From a virus, in IMG/VR virus record IMGVR_UViG_3300046009_000681, positions 1 through 34,107 of that record: a stretch of DNA of 34,107 nt; one strand, given 5' to 3'. Position numbers and translations under genes: made by a program. The notes under the pieces are model-generated. The model was given only the letters and a program-made list of their open reading frames with translations. It was not told the origin of the DNA and made no database searches. Positions 1 to 6,193 of the stretch are shown here, in pieces. Every line of letters begins with the position of its first letter. Within the stretch, counting starts at the first letter, position 1.

Positions 1-2
1 GA

Positions 3-848
3 GAGTATGCTCGTTACGGCGAAGAGCATAAAGAGATTTTCGAAACTGAAACCTCTGAGCGTTCCTTCGAAGAAGAAACCAAACTGTCCGGCTTCTCAGC
101 CGCTCCTGTCAAAAACGAAGGTTCTGCCATCGCTTATGACAATGCACAGGAAGCGTTTTCTGCTCGATACAACCACGAAACCATTGCTCTTGGCTTCTCG
201 CTGACAGAAGAGGCAATTGAGGACAACCTCTATGACTCCCTGTCCAGCCGGTACACCAAGGCTTTAGCCCGTGCTATGGCTTACACCAAGCAGACTAAGG
301 CTGCTGCGATCCTGAATAACGGCTTTGACACAGACTACCCCGGTGGTGATGGTCAGCCTTTGTTTAGTACCACGCACCCCTTGGTTTCTGGTGGCGTCAA
401 CAGCAACGAACCCGCAACTCCTGCCGACCTGTCTGAGACCTCCCTTGAGGCTGCTGTTATTCAGATCGCTGCTTGGACGGACGAGCGTGGACTGCTGATC
501 GCTGCAAAGCCACGTAAGTTGGTTGTTCCTCCGTCGCTGATGTTTATCGCAACCCGCATCCTTGAGACGGAACTGCGTGTTGGTACGGCGGATAACGACA
601 TCAACGCTCTGAAGAGCAATGGTTCAATCCCAGAGGGTTACACAGTTAACCACTATCTGACCGATCCAGATGCTTGGTTCTTGTGTACTGACGTTCCCAA
701 CGGCCTGAAGCACTTCGTTCGTACTCCGATGGCTCAGTCGATGGACGGTGACTTCGATACCGGTAACGTCCGTTACAAGTCCCGTGAGCGTTATTCGTTC
801 GGATTCTCGGATCCGTTAGGCGTCTTCGGTTCACCCGGATCGCCTTGA
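3..848 (+). CDS. Major capsid protein, Mu gpT-like (5' partial)
   Basis: The reading frame is open from the left edge (first full codon at 3), so the N-terminus is missing; 281 residues are visible. The text around AIAYDNAQEAFSARYNHETI, then GFSLTEEAIEDN and the GGDGQPLF-STTHP stretch, matches what I know of Mu gpT-like major head proteins (HK97 fold). Such proteins assemble as hexamers and pentamers into the capsid shell. The gene is followed at once by a strong terminator and then by likely decoration genes, the usual place for a capsid gene. The first in-frame ATG (276) lies deep inside the conserved part and is not the start. The family is confident; whether the N-terminus is processed cannot be seen. 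Confidence 0.88.
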   Translation, partial: EYARYGEEHKEIFETETSERSFEEETKLSGFSAAPVKNEGSAIAYDNAQEAFSARYNHETIALGFSLTEEAIEDNLYDSLSSRYTKALARAMAYTKQTKAAAILNNGFDTDYPGGDGQPLFSTTHPLVSGGVNSNEPATPADLSETSLEAAVIQIAAWTDERGLLIAAKPRKLVVPPSLMFIATRILETELRVGTADNDINALKSNGSIPEGYTVNHYLTDPDAWFLCTDVPNGLKHFVRTPMAQSMDGDFDTGNVRYKSRERYSFGFSDPLGVFGSPGSP

Positions 849-860
849 TGTTGTGAGAGA

Positions 861-884
861 GGGGGGTTGCAAAACCCCCCTTTT
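861..884 (+). terminator. Rho-independent terminator after the capsid gene
   Basis: A perfect 8-bp stem, GGGGGGTT / AACCCCCC, closes a GCAA tetraloop (869-872) and is followed by TTTT and a T-rich stretch. It starts 12 bases after the capsid stop codon. It should end or attenuate transcripts, giving the capsid gene a higher mRNA level than the genes downstream. Confidence 0.9.
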
Positions 885-913
885 GTTGTATTCTTTAGTT
901 ACTAGGATTTTTA

Positions 914-956
914 CTCTTATCGACTGACCTAGCAGACTTAGTAGAGACGATAAGAG
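914..956 (+). promoter_or_regulatory. Inverted repeat in the leader of the next gene
   Basis: A perfect 9-base inverted repeat, CTCTTATCG at 914-922 and CGATAAGAG at 948-956, encloses 25 bases that themselves hold CTAG and TTAG elements. It lies between the capsid terminator and the start at 984. It could be an RNA stem in a 5' leader, an operator, or a processing site. No convincing -35/-10 pair was found nearby, so the promoter for the downstream operon is not placed. Confidence 0.45.
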
Positions 957-983
957 GAAGTGCTACTACACGAAAGGTCTATC

Positions 984-1712
984 ATGGCACGTACTACTTT
1001 TTCAGGCCCAGTTCGGGCTGGTTATCAGGGTGGAGACGCAAGCGCACAACAGCCGCTAACTCCTACTACTATCAATTCAGGAACCGTAATTCCGGTTGAT
1101 GAAGGAACCGCCGCTTCGGGCTTTTATGCTCGGGTTATGCCAACCACAGGTTTTGGTTCAAGCGATTATACAGTTCCCGGCGAGGCTTTCTCTGTATTTG
1201 GGCGTGTTCAAACTGGCGCACCATTTGCAACCGTTCCTAGCACCACGTTCAACCATATGGCTGGTACTGTGGGTGAGTTCGCAGTTATTGGTACCTATAA
1301 CAACAACGGTCTGATGGCTGGTGTAATGGGCACTATTAATACCAACACTTTGTCTGGTGATGCCGCTGTTATGGCATTCATGGATGGCGATTCTGGTTTA
1401 ACTACCGCTCGTTGCGCTTTTGGTGTTGCGATGGCTCAAACTACCGGTGGTTCAGGTTTTGAATATGGTATTGACTTGAAGATGCAAGATCCTGTTGCTG
1501 ATGCTGGCGGCCCTTCTGGCGTCATTCCTTACAAGACTGCTGAAATCCGCTTGGCTAATGACGGCGCAGCGGCCCCTGTTGTCATTAAAGTTGGTAACTT
1601 TACAGACGGTGCTGCATCAGGTGTAGGCAAAGGTTCTTTAGGTATTGATTCTACTGACGGGCTATTGTTTGTGTCTGACTCCGCAGGTCTCTGGCAACAA
1701 GTTCAAGTCTAA
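984..1712 (+). CDS. Putative head decoration / virion surface protein
   Basis: 242 residues, rich in Gly, Ala, Ser and Thr, with no charged or coiled segments and no membrane segment, as expected of a beta-rich virion protein. The start at 984 is chosen over an in-frame GTG at 960 because GAAAGG lies seven bases upstream and the protein then opens MARTTFSGPVRAGYQGGD, an opening I remember from phage proteins encoded beside capsid genes. The C-terminus (GSLGIDSTDGLLFVSDSAGL) is typical of small beta-sandwich domains. Its position directly after the capsid gene suggests decoration or head-fibre function. That is inference from context and composition; no catalytic motif is seen. Confidence 0.6.
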   Translation: MARTTFSGPVRAGYQGGDASAQQPLTPTTINSGTVIPVDEGTAASGFYARVMPTTGFGSSDYTVPGEAFSVFGRVQTGAPFATVPSTTFNHMAGTVGEFAVIGTYNNNGLMAGVMGTINTNTLSGDAAVMAFMDGDSGLTTARCAFGVAMAQTTGGSGFEYGIDLKMQDPVADAGGPSGVIPYKTAEIRLANDGAAAPVVIKVGNFTDGAASGVGKGSLGIDSTDGLLFVSDSAGLWQQVQV

Positions 1713-1888
1713 TGCTGACTCATAAAGAGCCAGAGGTTCAGGCAATGCTTGGACTTCTGGAATCCCAACGAGATCATGTTATGGGCCTAGTGGCTGTTCA
1801 AACAAAGCAAATTTTAGAATTAAAATCCAAACTTGCTAAGTTAGAAACCACAGAAACGGAGAACCAAAATGGCAACAATGCAATATGA
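1712..1888 (+). CDS. Small coiled-coil protein, 58 aa
   Basis: This short ORF starts in a TAATG overlap with the stop of the preceding gene and ends 20 bases inside the next gene, so both neighbours are translationally linked to it. The product opens MLTHKEPEVQAMLGLL and has a heptad-like region (QTKQILELKSKLAKLE) that should form a helix or coiled coil. No family is recognised. The tight fit between two structural genes supports a real gene. It may be a small virion or assembly partner of the flanking proteins. Confidence 0.55.
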   Translation: MLTHKEPEVQAMLGLLESQRDHVMGLVAVQTKQILELKSKLAKLETTETENQNGNNAI

Positions 1889-2183
1889 TGTATTTGCAAC
1901 GCAGCCGCTAACGACTACTGGAGATTTCCAAGATCAAGGTGGTAACGATATTAATCGGACTCGTATCAAGACCGTATACGCGGTAAATGGTTCAAGTGCT
2001 GGTTCTGTCGTTATTCGCGAAGGTGGTTCTGGTGGCAACGTTGTACTTACTGTAAATACCGCCGCAAGCGGTACGGCTGGATACACCATCATCCCATTAC
2101 CGGGTGAAGGCATTCTAGTCAAAACCGGTACGCTACATGGTACCGTTACTAACACAACCTCAATGGTACTTTTCTTCGGATAA
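1869..2183 (+). CDS. Small beta-rich virion protein (decoration candidate)
   Basis: 104 residues beginning MATMQYDVFATQPLTTTG. GGAG lies about eight bases upstream of the ATG. Alternating hydrophobic and Ser/Thr/Gly residues (SAGSVVIREGGSGGNVVL) suggest a single beta-sandwich. No cysteines, membrane segment or catalytic residues are visible. It sits in the capsid block between the probable decoration protein and the glycosyltransferase, so a capsid-decorating or stabilising role is plausible but unproven. Confidence 0.55.
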   Translation: MATMQYDVFATQPLTTTGDFQDQGGNDINRTRIKTVYAVNGSSAGSVVIREGGSGGNVVLTVNTAASGTAGYTIIPLPGEGILVKTGTLHGTVTNTTSMVLFFG

Positions 2184-2191
2184 CCAAACAA

Positions 2192-2929
2192 ATGCAAAAT
2201 CAAAAAGGTTACACGTTGGCAGGCCGCAAGGTGTTTTTTGGCATACCTGCTTACGACCACAAAGTTTCACTCAAACAAGCCATCTCGCTAATGCGGTTTG
2301 CTCAAATTGCTCCGCAGCATGGGATCGAAATTACGATTGGAAGTATTTGTGGGTGTTCCGTGGTATCACGGGCACGTAACCTTTTGGTTCAGGACTTTCT
2401 AGAGTCTGATGCAACGGAGTTGATGTTTATTGATGCTGACATTAACTTTCAGCCAGAAGACGTTATCCGTTTGATGGCATGGATTTCTGAACCAAACATT
2501 GATATTGCTGCTGGTATCCCGTGCGCCCGTAAGACAGAAAAGACCTACATTGTTACGCTAGATGAAGATGGGAACGGCGTCACAATGAATGGTATGGGGC
2601 TAGTACGCGCCAAACGTGTGGCTACTGCCTTTATGATGATTAAGCGTGAAGTCATTGAGAAGTTGGTCAAAGACAACCCTCAGTGGAATTACTGGGATGA
2701 CAAGACCCAGCGCACACTATCGGCAATCTTTGACTTTGCCGTAAAAGACAACTCTTACGTAGGTGAAGACTACCTATTTTGTGACCGTGCCCGTGCAGAT
2801 GGATTCCAAGTCTGGGTAGACCCAACGATCAAACTAGGCCATATGGGCGTACAAGAGTACGAAGGGGACTTTGGAAACGAAGCCTTCTACCCACGGCTTG
2901 TTAAAGACGAGAAGATTGCAAATGGCTAA
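2192..2929 (+). CDS. GT-A fold glycosyltransferase
   Basis: 245 residues. The segment FIDADINF supplies a DxD-type motif (D81, D83) that in GT-A enzymes binds the nucleotide-sugar diphosphate through a metal. It follows an N-terminal nucleotide-binding stretch (KVFFGIPAYDH and later SRARNLLVQDFL). A later GEDYLFCDRARADG segment fits the acceptor-side acidic motif, and GHMG near residue 218 fits a metal-ligand His. Similar enzymes are common in phages and may glycosylate virion proteins or host molecules. The position next to the capsid genes makes virion modification an attractive guess. Sugar donor and acceptor are unknown. Confidence 0.8.
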   Translation: MQNQKGYTLAGRKVFFGIPAYDHKVSLKQAISLMRFAQIAPQHGIEITIGSICGCSVVSRARNLLVQDFLESDATELMFIDADINFQPEDVIRLMAWISEPNIDIAAGIPCARKTEKTYIVTLDEDGNGVTMNGMGLVRAKRVATAFMMIKREVIEKLVKDNPQWNYWDDKTQRTLSAIFDFAVKDNSYVGEDYLFCDRARADGFQVWVDPTIKLGHMGVQEYEGDFGNEAFYPRLVKDEKIANG

Positions 2930-3176
2930 GACTCCTGCGTGGCAACGCAAAGAGGGCAAGAACCCAAAAGGTGGGCTAAACGCTAAGGGGAGGGCATCGT
3001 ACAACGCTGCTAACCCCGGTAAGCCCGGCTTGAAGGCTCCGCAACCCGAAGGCGGCTCACGTAAGAAATCATTCTGTGCTCGCATGACAGGTATGAAAAA
3101 GAAGTTAACTAGCGCCAAAACCGCTAACGATCCAAACAGCCGTATTAATAAGAGCCTACGGGCATGGAAGTGCTGA
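2922..3176 (+). CDS. DUF6321-like small basic protein
   Basis: 84 residues starting at an ATG eight bases before the stop of the glycosyltransferase gene, with GAGAAG upstream. The frame extends further up to a TTG, but the opening MAKTPAWQRKEGKNP is the conserved one. The sequence GGLNAKGRASYNAA, the run KSFCARMTGMKKK and the end INKSLRAWKC match the pattern I remember as DUF6321, a short family widespread in phages. Function is unknown. It is strongly basic with Cys near residue 50 and at the C-terminus. It begins the cluster of small basic proteins that runs to 8155. Confidence 0.75.
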   Translation: MAKTPAWQRKEGKNPKGGLNAKGRASYNAANPGKPGLKAPQPEGGSRKKSFCARMTGMKKKLTSAKTANDPNSRINKSLRAWKC

Positions 3177-3177
3177 C

Positions 3178-3420
3178 ATGGAACAGTTGATTTTATTTTC
3201 TTGGTCTGGTGTTCTATCTGCCCTAGTAGCAGTGGCAGGTTTTGTTGCTCGTGAAAAGATTAGCAAACTAAATACTTTAGAACAATTGTTAAACAACACT
3301 AAATTGGAGGTGACTCGTGAAAACGTCACTAAAGCAGAAATTGAAAAACTTGAGCGCTACATTGATGGGCGTTTTAACAAGTTTGAAGAAAAAATTGACC
3401 GACTTATTGAAGCGAGGTAA
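3178..3420 (+). CDS. Small membrane-anchored coiled-coil protein
   Basis: 80 residues. Residues 4-24 form one hydrophobic segment (LILFSWSGVLSALVAVAGFV), and the rest is charged and helical, ending FNKFEEKIDRLIEAR. It starts two bases after the upstream stop (TGACATG). The topology, one N-terminal anchor followed by a coiled coil, resembles small spanin-like or holin-accessory proteins, but the gene is not next to the lysis cassette at 15.4-17.3 kb. No family is recognised. Confidence 0.6.
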   Translation: MEQLILFSWSGVLSALVAVAGFVAREKISKLNTLEQLLNNTKLEVTRENVTKAEIEKLERYIDGRFNKFEEKIDRLIEAR

Positions 3421-3423
3421 GAA

Positions 3424-3942
3424 ATGAAGAAGATAAAACGGTTTCAAGAAGGTGGCTACGAAGACACCGACGATTATAAAAATCTTACGTTAGCCGCTGA
3501 CCGTGAGGCGGTTGAGTACGAAGGTGAAAAAATTGCCAAGCCCTTGAGAGAGGCTGCTGAGGCAAAAAAAGCAAAAGTTGAAACAAAAGCAGCAAAAAGA
3601 ATTGTTACTAAAGAAGAGTTGGCTAAATCTGGATTTGATAATCTTAGAGATTTCTTAAACGCAGAACGTGGTTTAAAACGTAGAGACACAATGCGTACTC
3701 CTGCTCAAGAAGCCGCCGATGATGCAAAAATTGCCGCCGCAATGCGTAAAAGTGATCGCTCTGTTGCAAAAGCAGAAGGTTCGTTTTCAGATAGGCAAGC
3801 CTATAAACGTGCTACTCAAACAGCACAAGCCGAAGAAAAACGTAAAGCAATGGGTATGAAAAAAGGAGGCATGATTGGTTCGGCTTCTAAGCGTGCTGAT
3901 GGGATTGCTGCTCGCGGCAAAACCCGTGGACGGATGGTGTAG
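3424..3942 (+). CDS. Lys/Ala-rich protein with SASKRADG C-terminal tag (copy 1)
   Basis: 172 residues. GAGG and AAG lie just before the ATG. The N-terminus (MKKIKRFQEGGYEDTDDY) is followed by a long charged, Ala-rich, probably helical region. The last 27 residues carry the linker MKKGGMIG and the tag SASKRADGIAARGKTRGR, shared with four nearby genes. The body is unrelated to the other tagged proteins, so the tag behaves as a portable C-terminal module. Function is unknown. Its place in the late structural operon suggests a virion or assembly role. Confidence 0.7.
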   Translation: MKKIKRFQEGGYEDTDDYKNLTLAADREAVEYEGEKIAKPLREAAEAKKAKVETKAAKRIVTKEELAKSGFDNLRDFLNAERGLKRRDTMRTPAQEAADDAKIAAAMRKSDRSVAKAEGSFSDRQAYKRATQTAQAEEKRKAMGMKKGGMIGSASKRADGIAARGKTRGRMV

Positions 3943-3943
3943 C

Positions 3944-4162
3944 GTGGATCCTATTAAGGCTCTTAGCATTTTGTCTACTTTGATACCCAAGCCTGTAAAG
4001 CAACCTTCGCCTTTTGCAAAAGAGGAAGATAAGAAGGAAGACAAAAAGGAAGAGAAGAAAGAAGAACCAGAAAAGAAACGCTCTGGTGGGGTAGTTGGTT
4101 CGGCTTCTAAACGGGCTGATGGTATTGCTCAACGGGGTAAGACTAAGGGAAGGATTGTGTGA
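3944..4162 (+). CDS. Small Lys/Glu-rich protein with SASKRADG tag (copy 2)
   Basis: 72 residues. The frame is open further upstream inside the preceding gene, but the GTG at 3944 lies one base after that gene's stop and gives a compact product with translational coupling. An N-terminal DPIKALSILSTLIPKP helix is followed by an almost pure Lys/Glu stretch (EEDKKEDKKEEKKEEPEKK) and the tag SASKRADGIAQRGKTKGR. The low-complexity middle looks like a spacer between the N-terminal helix and the tag. Function is unknown; the start is moderately certain. Confidence 0.65.
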   Translation: MDPIKALSILSTLIPKPVKQPSPFAKEEDKKEDKKEEKKEEPEKKRSGGVVGSASKRADGIAQRGKTKGRIV

Positions 4163-4410
4163 TGGAATTAAAAGATATTGTTAATTACGGCCCTTTTGGG
4201 GTTTTGCCACGTCTTGCCGTTAAAGAGTACGAAGGCAGGAAGCAAGACAAAATGGAAGCCGAAGAAAAACGCCGAATGGAAGAACAAGCCGCTGCTGAAC
4301 AAGCCGCTGCTCAGGGTATGAAAAAAGGCGGTAGAGTAAAAGCATCATCCGCTTCTAAACGTGCTGATGGGTGTGCAACCAAAGGTAAAACTCGCGGAAG
4401 GATGGTGTGA
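4162..4410 (+). CDS. Small protein with SASKRADG tag (copy 3)
   Basis: 82 residues, starting at the ATG of a TGATG overlap with the previous stop; a GTG one codon earlier is a less likely start. The N-terminal part (MELKDIVNYGPFGVLPRLAV) differs from the other copies. It is followed by a charged Glu/Ala helix (EEKRRMEEQAAAEQAAA), the linker MKKGGRVKA and the tag, here with Cys in place of Ile (ADGCATKGKTRGR). The same plan as its neighbours, unique head, helical spacer, GG linker, tag, argues for a common destination or partner. Confidence 0.68.
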   Translation: MELKDIVNYGPFGVLPRLAVKEYEGRKQDKMEAEEKRRMEEQAAAEQAAAQGMKKGGRVKASSASKRADGCATKGKTRGRMV

Positions 4411-4411
4411 T

Positions 4412-4672
4412 ATGGGACGTAAATCTGGAACCATGACAGCAGAACCGGGCGCGGCGCCGTCTGGTGGTAGTGGAGCGATGGGTAGTCTACTTTCTAGTAT
4501 GCAATCTTCTGGGGTCGATATGACTGGTGGAACCGCCCCAGACGAAGAAACAAAACAAAGACTTCGTGAGATGGGTATTGAAGTTTATAAAAAGGGCGGC
4601 AAAGTATCGTCCGCCTCTAAGCGTGCCGACGGTATTGCTATGAAAGGTAAAACGAAAGGCCGGATCGTTTAA
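4412..4672 (+). CDS. Small Gly/Ser-rich protein with SASKRADG tag (copy 4)
   Basis: 86 residues. The ATG at 4412 is one base after the upstream stop, with GGAAGGATGG just before it. A Gly/Ser/Met-rich, probably disordered first half (MGRKSGTMTAEPGAAPSGG) leads to a short helix (DEETKQRLREMGIEVY) and then KKGGKVS plus SASKRADGIAMKGKTKGR. An upstream in-frame start at 4361 would run through the previous gene's tag and is rejected. Function is unknown. Confidence 0.65.
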   Translation: MGRKSGTMTAEPGAAPSGGSGAMGSLLSSMQSSGVDMTGGTAPDEETKQRLREMGIEVYKKGGKVSSASKRADGIAMKGKTKGRIV

Positions 4673-5346
4673 TGTATTTAACAAGCAACATTCCGTATTT
4701 CAAATGTTGGGTTAGAAAAGAGTTTACAAATGGGCATCAGGGGTATCACGGGGAGTATGTACACGCATTAGCAGTAGCAGTAACGACCATTCCTGATAGG
4801 TGTCTTAGTTTTCAAGTCATATTTACTGGGTGTGAAGCAGATGATGGCAGTCAATCAAATGTACATGGCGGTGCGATGTGGGCAAGGATGCCGATTACCG
4901 CTTTGGTTGGGGACATACCGCTTGAGCAATGGCCTGAGCGTATGCAAACCCATCTGGCACAGCCTTGGGACTGTAGTTCGTATAACCACGGGGTTGTTAA
5001 AATTGATCGGGCGCAACCCTCTCCGTGGCTTTGTAAGATCAATAACGAGTTTCACACCGGGCGGTATCTGTTCACGGTTGATTATGCTGAGAGTGAGGTT
5101 TCAGAAGACCCGTCCCAGCATAAACAAAGCCATGTGCTTATAATGACTGATGCAGGAAAATGGACAGGAAACATAGTGGCGCTACCGAATAATCGAGTGC
5201 GAGTTACCAGCCCAGCGTATTGGGTTACTGGGCAAGGAGCGCCTGATTTTAAACCCAGCCAATGGATTCATTGTGCAGAGCAGGATGATTCGTACATGGA
5301 TCCAGAGGTTACTTTCAACAACCTGTATAAGGAGTCTAAGAAATGA
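4672..5346 (+). CDS. Conserved phage protein of unknown function
   Basis: 224 residues, starting in a TAATG overlap with the previous gene. The product begins MYLTSNIPYFKCWVRKEF and contains GGAMWARMPITAL, QPWDCSSYNHGV and TGRYLFTVDYAES. It has several Trp, Cys and His residues, a mixed alpha/beta look, and no membrane segment. I recall related hypothetical proteins from aquatic phages but no function. The stop overlaps the start of the next small gene, so it belongs to the same translational unit as the tagged proteins and may act with them. Confidence 0.65.
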   Translation: MYLTSNIPYFKCWVRKEFTNGHQGYHGEYVHALAVAVTTIPDRCLSFQVIFTGCEADDGSQSNVHGGAMWARMPITALVGDIPLEQWPERMQTHLAQPWDCSSYNHGVVKIDRAQPSPWLCKINNEFHTGRYLFTVDYAESEVSEDPSQHKQSHVLIMTDAGKWTGNIVALPNNRVRVTSPAYWVTGQGAPDFKPSQWIHCAEQDDSYMDPEVTFNNLYKESKK

Positions 5347-5555
5347 TGAAGTCCAAGATGATGGCTGGTGGCGGAATGACGAAAAAGATGGCTGCTGGCG
5401 GTGGCATGATGTCTAAGATGAAGGCCGGTGGCGGTGTTATGTCCAAGATGAAAGCAGGCGGCGGTGCTTCTAGCGCCTCTAAGCGGGCCGACGGTGTTGC
5501 TATTAAAGGCAAAACCAAGGGCAAACTGCTTGCTAAGGGCGGCATGACCAAATGA
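5343..5555 (+). CDS. Met/Lys/Gly repeat protein with SASKRADG tag (copy 5)
   Basis: 70 residues. The first 41 are four near-identical ten-residue units of the form xxSKMKAGGG, and then comes ASSASKRADGVAIKGKTKGK. Unlike copies 1-4 the tag is not terminal; it is followed by LLAKGGMTK. The ATG overlaps the upstream stop (AAATGA). The protein is extremely basic and Met/Gly-rich, so it is likely disordered when free and able to bind nucleic acid or an acidic partner. No enzyme motif is present. Confidence 0.68.
   Translation: MMKSKMMAGGGMTKKMAAGGGMMSKMKAGGGVMSKMKAGGGASSASKRADGVAIKGKTKGKLLAKGGMTK
5346..5465 (+). repeat. Four 30-base repeats encoding KM-x-AGGG units
   Basis: Tandem 30-base units encode the series KSKMMAGGG, MTKKMAAGGG, MMSKMKAGGG and VMSKMKAGGG. 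The third and fourth units are the closest. This looks like slippage-driven expansion inside the small tagged gene. Confidence 0.8.
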
Positions 5556-5833
5556 GACCCAGCCGTGGGATGGGGGCGATTAGCCCCTCTAAGATGCCGA
5601 AGGCCAAGACGATCACCCGTAAGGATGATCCGAACAAGGTCAAGATGTATGCCAAGGGCGGTGAATCCAAGGTAAACGAGGCTGGTAATTACACCAAACC
5701 CGGTATGCGTAAGTCTATATTTGAGCGGATTAAGGCTGGCGGCAAGGGTGGTGCTCCGGGTCAATGGAGTGCCCGCAAGGCTCAGATGCTGGCTATGCAG
5801 TATAAGAAAGCAGGCGGTGGGTACAAGGATTAG
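5552..5833 (+). CDS. DUF5872-like small basic protein
   Basis: 93 residues. The ATGA overlaps the previous stop. The C-terminal half (GNYTKPGMRKSIFERIKAG, then KGGAPGQWSARKAQML and the end YKKAGGGYKD) has the pattern I remember as DUF5872, found in phages and large eukaryotic viruses with unknown function. The N-terminal half (TRKDDPNKVKMYAKGGES) is a basic linker. Strong positive charge and conserved Trp/Ser/Arg around QWSARK suggest a nucleic-acid or packaging-related role, which is inference. The family name is from memory. Confidence 0.72.
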   Translation: MRPSRGMGAISPSKMPKAKTITRKDDPNKVKMYAKGGESKVNEAGNYTKPGMRKSIFERIKAGGKGGAPGQWSARKAQMLAMQYKKAGGGYKD

Positions 5834-5840
5834 GTTTCCG

Positions 5841-5993
5841 GTGTACGACTCCGCAATAGATGGGAACGTATTTGACTGGTTAATTAGTACAGCCCAAGAC
5901 TTTAGGAAGATTAGGCAGAGAGAACGAGATGTCGAACTTGAAAAAGCCGCAGCAAAGTCTGAAAGCGTGGACTCAACAAAAGTGGAGAACTAA
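5841..5993 (+). CDS. Small acidic/charged protein, 50 aa
   Basis: A GTG start seven bases after the preceding stop gives YDSAIDGNVFDWLISTAQD followed by a charged helix (RKIRQRERDVELEKAAAK). The frame is open further upstream, but only through the previous gene. The 3' part overlaps the next gene by 65 bases in another frame. No family is recognised. The coupling and lack of a better start support a real small gene, with moderate confidence. Confidence 0.5.
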   Translation: MYDSAIDGNVFDWLISTAQDFRKIRQRERDVELEKAAAKSESVDSTKVEN

Positions 5994-6192
5994 GAGTGGC
6001 AAACCTTCTACGCAAGGATCGCAGGCTACAGGGGAAAGATACCTCCCAAGCAGCGCCATCAAAGCGCTCTCCCCGCAAGAGTACGCCGCGACCACCAAAG
6101 CCAAGCGAGCCGGAAAAGCCGCAGGAAAGCAGTTCGTCGCCCAGCCTAAAGGGGTGGCTAAAAAAGTTGCTCCGCATAGAAAGGTAGGATGA
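5929..6192 (+). CDS. Small basic conserved phage protein (KWRTKSGKPS family)
   Basis: 87 residues. GAGAGAACGAG directly precedes the ATG. The motif SLKAWTQQKWRTKSGKPSTQ, then GERYLPSSAIKALSPQEYAA and KQFVAQPKGVAKKVA, is one I remember from short proteins in cyanophages and other aquatic phages and in some giant viruses, with no assigned function. The conserved Trp residues and basic charge suggest nucleic-acid contact. It starts inside the upstream gene and ends two bases before the next start. Confidence 0.7.
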   Translation: MSNLKKPQQSLKAWTQQKWRTKSGKPSTQGSQATGERYLPSSAIKALSPQEYAATTKAKRAGKAAGKQFVAQPKGVAKKVAPHRKVG

Positions 6193-6193
6193 T

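Larger units (their letters stand above)
3880..5531 (+). repeat. SASKRADG tag, five dispersed coding copies
   Basis: The tag is encoded at 3880-3939, 4100-4159, 4348-4407, 4610-4669 and 5472-5531. The consensus is SASKRADG-[ICV]-A-x-[RK]-GKT-[RK]-G-[RK], preceded by a GG linker. In the first four genes it is the extreme C-terminus; in the fifth a further AKGGMTK-type end follows. Codons for the same residues vary between copies (Ser as TCG, TCC or AGC; Lys as AAA or AAG; Asp as GAT or GAC). The copies are therefore conserved at protein level and are not very recent duplicates. Confidence 0.9.

Noticed and set aside
960-983. GTG start giving eight extra residues for the probable decoration protein
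   Set aside because: The ATG at 984 has its own ribosome site and the conserved opening MARTTFSGPVR.
3875-3943. Upstream extension of the second tagged gene
   Set aside because: It would read through the tag of the previous gene in another frame; the GTG at 3944 just after the stop fits the operon style.
5336-5764. 142-codon minus-strand ORF
   Set aside because: It is antisense to the Gly-rich repeat genes; its PPPAFILDI repeats simply mirror the GGG-containing repeats on the plus strand.
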